Origin: Chrysogorgia sp. JL179-B06
Taxonomy: Eukaryota; Cnidaria; Anthozoa; Scleralcyonacea; Chrysogorgiidae
Direction: 5' to 3'
Assembly (NCBI GenBank): GCA_035772405.1
Contig: JAYKKM010000048.1
Location: 2,611,501 to 2,675,500, forward strand
DNA: 64,000 nucleotides
The position numbers and the translations under genes are program-made. The number at the start of each line of letters is the position of its first letter. Position 1 is the stretch's first letter. Of this stretch, positions 23,201 through 35,200 are shown piece after piece. The notes under the pieces were generated by a model. The model saw nothing but the letters and a program-made list of their open reading frames with translations. It was not told where the DNA came from and made no database searches.

Positions 23201-26200
23201 ATTTCCGCGACAACTCGGCTGATCAACAAACCTCAAATCCAGGCGTCTTGTTGTAGTTTACGGCACAGAATCGTCGATGATTTCTCGCTCCCACATCTAC
23301 AGGAGGAACACGCTTTGTAAATCTTAAACAGTAAGAACATCTCAAAAATAGGACTGGAATGAGCTTTCTATTGTATCTGATCAACTGATTTTGAAGCTTG
23401 CATATTTGCATAATGTAAATTGACGAGAGATCATTAGAAGCTCCGAGTTTGCAAACAAATCAAACTGTGACGCTCGCGAAATAGGTTTAGTGTCTGGCCA
23501 ATATAGTTTCTTTGCTAACATTAAATGCATAAAATCGTGAACCTAATTTGACGTCTCATATTAGGCTTCTCTCGCCGGGCAATTAGAGCCAACGGCGGCC
23601 ATTACTAAGGGAACAAAGTCGCAGTAAATCTGTAGGTAGGCCATGAATCGTTTTACTCAGTAATTTGAAAAATGTCTTCTGGTCCTCTTTATAGTAAAAT
23701 TATTTTATTTTGTCGATCGTAAGAGCATATAATCCAACGAAAAACTTAATAGGATCCTCAGTTGGTCTCTTAGCAATGGCGGACTTCCGGCTTCATTTTC
23801 TGAACAATAGTTGCTTGGTCCAGTCTTCTTTCGAGATCAGTGAGTGACAAGCTAAGTTTGAATTGGTGAAGTTTTAACAGCTACAATGATTACCTTTTTC
23901 ATCGTCCTTCAAAACTATGTCTGAGATTTCAAATAATTTTAACGGCAACGGCATTTTTCTGTTAGCACTGATGGTCTTTAAAATGCCAGGTAACAAAGTT
24001 GTTCTGACAACCTAGACAGATAATGAGGTGTATTAAGAACATGAAGAAGGAGAAGCAGGAGGTGGGGAAACAGTAGCAGGAGCAAAAGAAGGAGAAGCAA
24101 GAGGGGGAAAGAAAAGAGAAAGAGAAGCAAGAGAAAGAGATGAAGGAGAAGGAGGAGAAAGAGAAGGAGAAAGAGGTGGAGGAGAAGAAAGAGAAGAAGG
24201 AGAAGAAAGAGAAGGAGGAGGAAGAGAACGAGAAGGAAGAGGAGGAGGAGAAAGAGAAGGAAGAGGAGGAGGAAAAAGAGAAGGAGCAAGATGAGGAGGA
24301 GAAAGAGGAGGAGGAGGAAGAGGAGGAGGAGAAAGAGAAGGAGGAGGAAGAGAAGGAAGAGAACGAGAAGGAAGAGGAGGAGAAAGAGAAAGAGAAGGAA
24401 GAGGAGGAGGAGAAAGAGAAGGAGCAAGATGAGGAGGAGAAAGAGGAGGAAAAAGAGAAGGAGCAAGATGAGGAGGAGAATGAGGAGGAAAAAGAGAAGG
24501 AGCAAGATGAGGAGGAGAAAGAGGAGGAAAAAGAGAAGGAGCAAGATGAGGAGGAGAATGAGGAGGAGGAGAAAGAGGAGGAGGAAGAGAAGGAAGAGAA
24601 CGAGAACAGGAGGAGAAAGAGAAGGAAGATGAGGAGGAGAAAGAGGAGGAGAAAGAGAAGGAAGATGAGAAGGAGAAAGAGGAGGAGAAAGAGGAGGAAA
24701 AAGAGAAGGAGCAAGATGAGGAGGAGAAAGAGGAGGAGGAGAAAGAGGAGAAAGAGAAGCAACAGAAGGAGGAGCAACAGAAGGAGAAAGAGAAGGAGGA
24801 GAAAGAGGAGAAAGAGAGGGAGGAGAGAGGGAGGAGAAAGAGAAGGAGAAAGAGAAGGAGAAAGAGGAGAAAGAGAAGGAGAGCAGGAGGAGAAAGAGAA
24901 GGAGAGCAAGAGAAGGAGGAGCAAGAGAGGAGGAAAGAGAAGGACGAGAAAAAGAAGGACGAGAAAGAGAAGGAGAAAGAGAAGGACGAGAAAGAGAAGG
25001 AGGAGAAAGAGGAGGGAAAAGAGAAAGAGGAGAAAGAGGAGGGAAAAGAGAAAGAGGAGAAAGAGGAGGGAAAAGAGAAAGAGGAGAAAGAGGAGAAAGA
25101 GGAGGAGAAAGAGATGGAGAAAGAGGAGCAAGAGAAGGAGGAGCAAGAGAAGGAGGAGAAAGAGAGGGAGGAGAAAGAGAAAGCGGAGGAGAAAGAAAAG
25201 GAGAAAGAGAAGGAGGAGAAAGAGGAGGAGGAAAAAGAGGAGAAAAAAAGAAGAAAGAGAAGGAGAAAGAGGAGGAGAGAGATAGAGGAGCGAGAGAATG
25301 AGGAAAAAGAGAGGGAGGAGGAAGAGGAGGAAGAGGAGGAAGAGAAAGAGGAGTAAGAGGAGAGAAAAAAGGAGGAGAAAGAGAAGAAGGAGCAAGAGAA
25401 TGAGGAGGAGGGAAGGATGAAGAGCATGAGGAGAAGCATAACCATAAGGGAAACTAAAGAGAAGGAAGAGAAAATAACTAAATACCTGGAATTCGAGCGT
25501 TTTTGGATTAGCAATTTGAACAGCTTGCGTCGACTCAAAAGACCGATTCAGTTTCTCTGATATATCTTCTCTTGAGCACTAGAAAGAAGGAAGAATATAT
25601 TCTAAACATTCACAACTAATGAATGGAATAAAAAGCTAGAAAAAAAAGATTAAAATGCAAGCAAAGAAGTGGAGAGGTCGTGGGGAAGAAATAAAAAGGT
25701 TTTGTTGTCACTCACCAGAGCGAAAGTTAATGCCTCAGTATATCCAGCTTGAGTTATTTCTGTTTTTAACAGATCACATAATTTATTCAAAGGAAACTAG
25801 GCAAAGTAAAAATGGATCATTGCAAACGACGCTAACTTGACATCTAAAACAACAGAACACTTGACAATAAAGGGGGGAACTGTTGTCAAAAAATTCTCTA
25901 CCCTGCACCTGACGTCAGAGACCATCTCATTTACACATCAAACAAACTGAAATATTTCAAAAACGAAGTAAAATACGGAAAAGTTGGAAAAGTTGTTACT
26001 CTATCATTTTACGAGTTCTTTCATATTAGGCAAACTTAATTTTTGTTGCCAATGTCCTTTAATAATTTGACGAGATCTGCTCTTGTTCTCGAGAAATAGC
26101 GTACCTTATAATACCTCGAAAGTACTTATATAATTTAATGTTATGAGGATTATAAACTCGGGTAGTGAATAATAATGATGTAAATGGCTACTCCGAGTGA

Positions 26201-29200
26201 CGAACCATACCGGACAAGCAGAGAAAACTCTACTTGACCCGGCTGGGATTCGAACCGCGACCTTCAGTTTGCTAGTCCGACGCTCTACCGACTGAGCTAC
26301 AGGTCAAGTTGGGAGCAGGTGGTCGAATGATGGTACTTGGGCTATTTCGAATCCCAGCCGGGTCAACAAGAGTTTTCTCTACTTGTCCGTTGGTTCGTCA
26401 CTCGGAGTAGCCATTTACATCATTGTTACTTATATAATATTTCATTGTAATTGATTTTTTGACTATACAGTTCCATTTAACTTTACCTGGTGCGCTATGG
26501 TCATCGACTTCGGAATGGTTTCTTTGATGTTGTTGTAGCCATACGATATGGCCACGTCTTCCATGATGTCACACGCGTGAATCACATTTAGATTTGGTTA
26601 AGGATTTAGAACGAAACAACTAAACCTACGTATGGTACATAGACGATCATCAAGCTCAATCATCAGAAAATCTTTCGATCCTATAACCTTCTGATTGGGG
26701 AGACACTCTAACCATTGAGCTACAGAGACTCAGAGAGCGAAGGTTACAAGTTATCAGTAATGCTTGGATGTGCGGTTAATATATACACTGCAGTCTGCTG
26801 TAGTGAATGTGGGAGAGCTAGCTTGGAGTAAACAGACGACACATGGACAATCGTCAAGCTCATATCCTCAGCCGGAAAATGTTTCTGAGTCCCAGACAGG
26901 AATTGAACCTGCTGGTGAGATGCTCTAACCATTGAGCTACCGAGACTCAGATGGAGAGCGAAGGTTACAATGATGTACTGGTTCGATTGATATATGTACT
27001 TCCTCACAGCAGTACATCACTCTATGTGTTGTATATATACAGTATAGTGAATTAGAGTAGACAAACGATACATGGACAATCGTCAAGCACAGAGACTCCG
27101 AGATGGAGAGCGAAGGTTACAATGATGTACTGGTTCGATTGATATATGTACTGCCTATATCAGGTCACTATATATATAATCAGTAATGCTTGGATGTGTT
27201 AATATATATACAGTATACATTGATGTAGTGGATGCGAAAGCTTGGTAAATCCTCAAAAATAATTTTATCGCTATTCAATGTTATCATCATTGTAACCTTC
27301 ACTCTCCGTCTGAGTCTCGATAGCTCAATGGTTAGAGCGTAACCATTCCAGTCATTCCGTAACCAGTCTACACAGACTGTCACACTCACAGACTAACGTA
27401 CACGGCTACACCTCACCGGTACTGTGGCGGTACAGCCACAAGCCCACTGCGGTACTGCCCAGTGGCTTAAGTAGTTAAGTTGGGAGTGTGAGTTGTGACT
27501 TGCCAGCCCAAAGCTTTCTTACAACTAAAATATTTTCTTGGAACGAGGATCCCAGGATGCTCCACTATGGCACTAAATCTGCTTAGCTTGTCCACGTATC
27601 GTCTCGAATAATTATTTATGTAATAAAATATACTGCATAAGGATATCTGCTCTCGTTGGTGGCACTTCTACACGCACGGATTTTCCATCTTCTACAACTT
27701 CACTGTCCAGACACATTCTGGTTAGTAGAGTCGCGATCCTTTCAGCGCTTGCACTGATAAAATAAAAACAATAAAGTTGTAGCTTGGTAATCGTGATAAG
27801 TTTCGTGCATGTTTGGCTATAGTCAACCTGTTGAAGCTGTTCTACTCTGGAAAAAACTGAGCCCTGGACAGACAGAAATCAAACCCGTAACCTTCTAAAC
27901 ACAAGTCTGGCTCTCTAGCCATTGAGGAGCCTCCTTCGCAGACATTCTGAGACTAGCCATTGAGCTGCTGTACCGAACTACTGCACCAGGATCAGCGAGG
28001 TTCCTTACGATAGTACTGGTTCGAGTCTGACATCTATAGATATTGGGCTAGTTAAGCAAATGTCTAGTTATACCTATTATATTTAGTTTTAGAGAAATTT
28101 TGGCTTTCTTTTCGTATTTTTGGTAAATTGAAGGCCACCATTTTTGTTCTGATTGCGGGCAAATGCGGTTGCTCCATTAATTTTTGACGTCGTTGAGTGA
28201 TAGAAACACTACACAAATAAACCCTTCACAATAGCATGACAATAACGTGGTCTTATTGTATTGTGCAGCATTTCTATTCACGTTATTGTGAAGGATTTCT
28301 TTTCAAAGTATTTCTATCACTCAATGACGTCAAAAATTAATGAAAGCGACCGCATTCGCCCGCAATCAGAACAAAAATAGCGGCCTTTAATTTACAAAAA
28401 TACCAGAAACCAAACGAAATTTCGCTAAAATTAAAACTATTAGAAGAAAACTAATACCCTTTCTCATGTAAGACGACAAAGAACTTTCATTTAAGCAACA
28501 TTTGTTTTGGAGGTGGAGTGTTCCTGAGAAGTTGGACAGCTCACATCTGATCTATCATCTGAATCCTGGAATGTCAGAAGGGTTCCGATCTTTCTTCTGA
28601 GTATTAACAGTTTGACTAGCAAAAAAGGTGAAACTTATTTCAAGGACTGTAGTTAAGAACTCACTTGATTCCAACTTTTAGATTCGTTTGTTTAACAGAG
28701 AGTATTTCATGTCTGTAATTCAGCTTCTAAAGTAATGATAAAAAAGAAACGATAAATGGATAAATCACACATAGTTTGACGCTGCTCGTAACTTGAACGT
28801 AACTTTAAAAGTTACTGTCCATGACCCAACGTTTCGACACTCCAATCTAGTGTCTTCATCAGGGGTGATCGTTGTAAAGTTAGGATCCCTATTTATACCC
28901 TCATAGAACTGATGATGACGTTATCTATTAACAAGATGCAAATAAGCTTCTGGTAATAAACCAGCGTCATCACGATTCAATGGAGTTTATTACCAGAAGC
29001 TTATTTGCATCTTGTTAATAGATAACGTCATCATCAGTTCTATGAGGGTATAAATATAGGGATCCTAACCTTACAACGATCACCCCTGATGAAGACACCA
29101 GATTCGAGTGTCGAAATATTGGGTTGTGGACAGTAACTTTTAAAGTTACGTTCAAAAAACTTTTTAAAGCCAGAGTAGCGTCAAACTATATGTATGACTA

Positions 29201-32200
29201 TTCAAATGAAATAGACATGAGTTCGTATCCGACATTTTACTTTGGATTTCTCATACAAGGCAGATGTTACCTCTTCTAAACCGGTTAAACTGGTATAGAA
29301 GTGTGCAATATGGAATTTACTGTGTATTTCGCTCATGGATTTGACAAGTTCTCTTAGTGATCCGGATTAGGTTGGCGTACCGTTGTGAAATTTACGTCTG
29401 TTTACACTACAAAGGACAAACTACAAAGCGTTGACATCAGCAGTTTTTTTACTACGCACATGCGTATTGCCCGACATATTTTAGAAAATGGCGATTTTTC
29501 CGGCTGCCGGAAACGTTTAAAAACAGCATGTTTACAAGCCGTTTCCTTTTTCGCCGGAAGCTCTCCGCACTCGCGATTGCAGAGAGGTTTAATGCTTGCA
29601 TATAACCATATAAACCAGCTACAATTATTAAAATTGCTGCCGATAAACAACCTGGCGCCATTTTTTCCCGCTAACATTTTAAACGCGTATGCATATGTTT
29701 ACACTACTGCGCTACGTTAAATTTGCCGTAGCGTAGTGATTTACATCGGGAGTGCTTGGCGTAGTGACTACGCTACGGCAAACCACTGCGGATTAGGCAG
29801 GTACAGTGTAAACACAACAAAGAAACGTGTTGATTTTTTAACGGATCACTTATCGTACCGTACTAGTGTAAACCTAGCCTTAGTCTTATTAGAAAAGATG
29901 CATTGACATATCAGGTAGTTAGGTTATATAACTTACAGGATAGGTGACAATAGTTCCATCTGGTTGGACCACTTCAACTGGTTCGACGCTGAAAAAAGTA
30001 GAGGACTATTGGTCAACAAAATGTTAATTAGAAAGTTGACGAGTACATCACCACCAAAATAATTGAAAACATTAAAAAGGTTGGTCAACACAATGATATA
30101 AACGTTGTTTATATCATTAATTTATGAACTAAACTCAGTAAATGGCTTTAACAGGTGGCGCCTTAAAAAGCCGCTCAGTTCTATTGGTTAAACAAGGAAA
30201 TAAGAACTTGAAAATTATATTTCATTTGAGGCCAAGTTGTCGCACCGGGGGTTGACTTCAACTTTAAACAAAAGCCCTGGGATGGAAGATACTGTCAAAA
30301 TGGCGGCACCAGAAGTGACGATCGAACGTTCATTGCCTTGTGTACTGATACAAAGTTATAGAATGAAAGAAGATTTTTGTTTTTAATGCACAAATTAAAG
30401 AAAAAATAGTTGAGCATCCAAATTTTAGATCTGACCACCTGAATTCACGTCTGACCAGTCATGCTGACCGCCAACTTTGCGAAAATTATTTTGAGCACTG
30501 GTATTTCTATACTAATATAGTCAATTGTTTGCTACTCAAAGCCCAAGACGGGAATCGAACCCACAATCTTCGTGATCTCCGGTTAGAACTAGTACGCAAC
30601 GTAGCCTTCGTTCTGTCATCTGAGTTATGGTAGCTCAATGTTTAGAGCGTCTAACCAGAGATCAGAAGGTTGCGGGTTCGATTCCCGTCTGGGGCTCAGA
30701 AACATTTTCTGAGTTTGCATTAAAAGCATGAGTAGCAAACAATTTACCATATTAAAATAACCAAACTACAAGTCACATTTAATATATTTCTATACTACCT
30801 ATGCAGCACAACACTTATATGGCTTCGTAATATATATTTTTTCACAACTTTACAATAGATTTAAGATGACCCACTTGACTTACTGGAATTTGTTCTCACA
30901 GTAAACGCTAAACATTGTAACGATGGTGTCCAGAACAATTTCAGCCTACAACGTACAAAGGTTATAGTTTGTTATTCTTCAGACCATAGTATATACATAC
31001 CGTATTATTTGTCTACCAGTACCAGACCTCCGACGGCAACTACGCCACTACGCGTAGTGGAACCGTAGTCCCCAGAATGTCGTTCATAAAATACGCCTCT
31101 CACATGACACTGACATACAGTACCTACGTACGTTTCCTAGTTAATTACCTTATGCAGATCCGTAGCAGTGGTATCGATGAAAATGTTCTTGGTCTTTAAG
31201 GTGATCTTTGTGTGGTCACCTGTAGAAGAAAGCAACACTAGAAATCAACATCTAAACTTTACAGTGCAGTTACTGAGCTACAGAGAGACTGGCAGTAATC
31301 AAACTTGTGAGAAGCTCTAACTATGGAGCTACATGGACTAAGATGGTAGAGTGAAGGTTACATGCATATGTGTACAACCTGTAACCTTCTGATGACCAGT
31401 GAGATGCTCTAACCATTGAGCTACATGGACTAAGATGGTAGAGTGAAGGTTACATGCATATGTGTACAACCTGTAACCTTCTGATGATCAGTGAGATGCT
31501 CTAACCATTGAGCTACATGGACTAAGACGGTAGAGTGAAGGTTACATACATGTATGTGTACAACCTGTAACCTTCTGATGACCAGTGATGCTCTAATCAT
31601 TGAGCTACAAAGATGGTAGAGTAAAGGTTACATAACCTGTAACCTTCTGATGACCAGTGAGATGTTCTAACCATTGAGCTACATGGACAAAGATGTCAGT
31701 AGAGTAAAGGTTACATATGTGTACAACCTGTAACCTTCTGATGACCAGTGATGCTCTAACCATTGAGCTACAAAGATGGTAGAGTAAAGGTTACATATAT
31801 GTGTACAACCTGTAACCTGATGACCAGTGAGATGTTCTAACCATTGAGGTACATGGACTAAGATGATGAGTAAAGGTTACATATGTGTACAACCTGTAAC
31901 CTTCTGATGACCAGTGATGCTCTAACCATTGAGCTACAAAGTTAGTAGAGTAAAGGTTACATATATGTGTACAACCTGTAACCTGATGACCAGTGAGATG
32001 TTCTAACCATTGAGCTACATGGACCAAGATGATAAGTAAAGGTTACATATGTGTACAACCTGTAACCTTCTGATGACCAGTGATGCTCTAACCATTGAGC
32101 TACAAAGATGGTAGAGTAAAGGTTACATATATGTGTACAACCTGTAACCTTCTGATGACCAGTGAGATACTCTAATCATTGAGCTACATGGACTAAGATG

Positions 32201-35200
32201 AGTAAAGGTTACATATGCGTACAACCTGGACCAGTGAGATGCTTTAACCATTGAGCTACATGTACAAAACATGGTATCGCGAATGTTACACAACATAGTG
32301 AGCGCGTACTACAGTAGAGTACATATGCAACATATGTTAAAATAGATCTTGGAGTTTCACATGTGAGCTGAAGATTCTGGGTTTGGTTCCAGTCACAGAG
32401 TCAACAGTACACAGAAAACCAGCCACAACAGTTTTGGAAAAACTAACCATTTATAATTGGTGGCATTGAAAGAACAACACCGTTGTTGTCATAGATGATG
32501 GGATACACTGGTTTATCCTCGAGAATGTGCAGATAATGTTTAATCTTGTTGTCATTCTAAAACAAATAAAATGACCATTTTTAAAACAACTTCTCCCAAC
32601 TAGTACGAAAATGTCGCTTACTAATGATTCCTCAAGAACGAACGAAATCACACAAAGGGCATCACAATTTAGACTAACATAGTTTAGAAACCAGGCCAGC
32701 TTGTAGCGCTCAAAATAACGGGGTCAGGGGTCATTGACCACCGACTTTCATGATTTGACCACTCGAAATCAGTTATGTGACTGGTCATACTACCAGTCAT
32801 ATTTTAAAGTGCACCTGACATCAACATTTTTTATTGTCTTATTTGGAAGAACTTTTAAAATGATAAAGTAACTTCTTTTGAAGATTTTCGTTTCTTCGCT
32901 TTCTTTTTTAGATATATCAGTTTGTTTGATATGCAAATGTCCGGAATTTACGTCACACATGCATAATGACTTATTGGAGAAATGTGTGTATCTCTTTCAT
33001 TCTCGAACGAAATCCTTTAAAATCGAGAAGTTTGGTGTTGTGGGAGAAACACGCACACGTGTTATTCACACTTTAGTGTTTTTATTTGATGAACGCAAAG
33101 ATATATAACATTCTCTGATAACTCATTATGCACGTGTGACGTAAATTCCGGACATTTGCATATCAAACAAACTGATATATCTCAAAAAGAAAGCGAAGAA
33201 ACGAAAATCTTCAAAAGAAGTTACTTTATCATTTTAAAAGTTCTTCCAAATAAGACAATAAAAAATTTGATGTTAGGTGCACTTTAACGAACTATGGAAG
33301 TACAATACTGCCAAAACGGTATTGCTTGTTGCATTGAATGAATGAATGAATGAATTTTAATCTTTAAACAGGAAGCCTGAATCACCGAAAGGGTGCTTTT
33401 CATCAGGGTCCTAGTTAAAAACAATTGTTACAATGATAATATCTAAAAATACATATAAATCTAGAGTTAATATAAAAAACTAAAAATAATAGTGTTAAAA
33501 ATAGAATATGTACATATATGAGTTTTGGTCATTAAAATTACGAATTCTAAAAAGTTAAATTGCGTATGGCTGCCTTAAATTGATTTAGGCTCTCAATTGA
33601 ACGAACTGTTTGGTCCAAACTGTTCCAATCCCCCATCGCCGTTTTGTACGTGGGGCTCTTATCTTATCTCTGTTTCTCGTTGGGTAATTATGAACATCTT
33701 TATTAAAAACTAAATTAAAATCATTATCTATAAGATTGTTTATACATTTATAAATAAAAGTACAGCGATGTTCTTTTCTTCTGTGATAAAGAGGTTCCCA
33801 ACCTAAACTTTTTAATGCATCTGTTGCAGACGAGTGATCCAAAATCTCCTTGGCTGCTTTGTTTTGTAATATCTGCAGGGACTTCATTGCAACATCATTA
33901 CCCCTGTCACAATGGTAGTATTAGGGAATTAAAGAAAAGTTTTCTGGCATGGAAAGGAAGATAACACTTAATTCTTGCATTGCTTGCATTGTATTGTATT
34001 GCTTGCCGTTTTGTTTGTTCAATGTTGTAGCCATAGGTCAAACCTTGGCATTTTTTCACTAGCAAAATTACGCTGACTGAATTAAGCGTTGAGCAACAGC
34101 TGGGCGGCGTCTGTGTGACTCGCTTGCCTCAAGTAATGATCTCCTAAACTTGATGTTTCTTTCCTGAAGGCAGCATCAATTTGGGTAAATAAAAAAGATG
34201 TCTGTCCTTGAACAATCTATCACAACATAGAACATTTGAAAAAATACCTTATAAAGTTCCATAAGCTCCACTGCAGTATATTCTTTCTCCTACAAAAAGG
34301 CAACCATTAAAACTCTTCACGCAAAAGCCTCCCTGGTGAAAAACCTTGCAGGATCCTTAAGGATCCTTGAAGATCTCACAAGGATCCTACAAGGACAGGA
34401 TCCTTAAGGATTTTGCTAGGATCCTTGTAGGATCCTGCAAGGATAGCAGATCCTGCAAGGACAGAATCCTTTAAGAATCCTTAAGGAATTTCCCAGGATC
34501 CTTAACAATTTGCTAAGGATCCTTAAGGATTTGACAAGGAAGTAGGAACACTAAGGATTTGCTAAGGATCCTTATGGATTTGACAAGGAACACTAAGGAA
34601 ATCTAAGGATCCTTAAAGATTTGACAAGGAACACTAAGGATTTGCTAAGGATCCTTATGGATTTGACAAGGAACACTAAGGAAATCTAAGGATCCTTAAA
34701 GATTTGACAAGGAACACTAAGGATTTGCTAAGGATCCTTAAGGGTTTGCCGAGGATCCTTAAGGATTTGTTAAGAATCCTTAAGGATTTGCCAAGGATCC
34801 TTAAGGATTTGCTAAGGATCCTTAAGGATTTGACAGCGAACATTAAGGATTGCCAAGGATCCTTAAGAATTAGCCAAGAATCCTTAAGGAATTACCAAGG
34901 ATACTTAAGGATTTGCCAAGGATCCTTAAAAAATTTGCCAAGGATCCTTAAGAATTTGTCAAGGATCCTTAAAGATTTGCCAAGGATCCTTAAGGATTTG
35001 CCAAAGATCCTTAAGAATTTTCCAAGGATCCTTAAGAATTTGCCAAGGATCCTTAAGAATTTGTCAAGCATCCTTAAGATTTGCCAAGAATCCTTAAGAA
35101 TTTTCCAAGGATCCTTAAGGATTTGCCAGGATCCTTAAGGATTTGCCAGGGATCCTTAAGAATTTGCCAGGATCCTTAAGAATTTGCCAAAAGGATTTGC

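Noticed and set aside
23962..25538. Open frames of up to 501 codons on both strands
   Set aside because: They run through the GAGGAGAAA polypurine tract and encode only Lys/Glu/Arg or Leu/Ser/Phe runs; the real exons of FARSB (25578-25486, 24011-23894) flank the tract.
26238..26309. Functional tRNA-Ala(AGC) gene
   Set aside because: Boxes A and B are present, but the anticodon and T stems have mismatches, and it is the centre of a SINE-like fold-back.
27634..27646. Canonical GT donor (CA|GTATAT) for the FARSB exon at 27753
   Set aside because: It would need an AG acceptor just before CGCGTGTGAC; none exists and the B5-domain residues would not join correctly.
29385..29720. 111-codon frame on the plus strand and 91-codon frame opposite
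   Set aside because: No recognisable similarity; they lie in a probable DNA element within a FARSB intron.
34704..35138. 144-codon frame with an RILKDLP-like repeat
   Set aside because: Falls inside the GGATCCTTAAGGATTTG minisatellite in a FARSB intron; no start context and both flanks are repeat.
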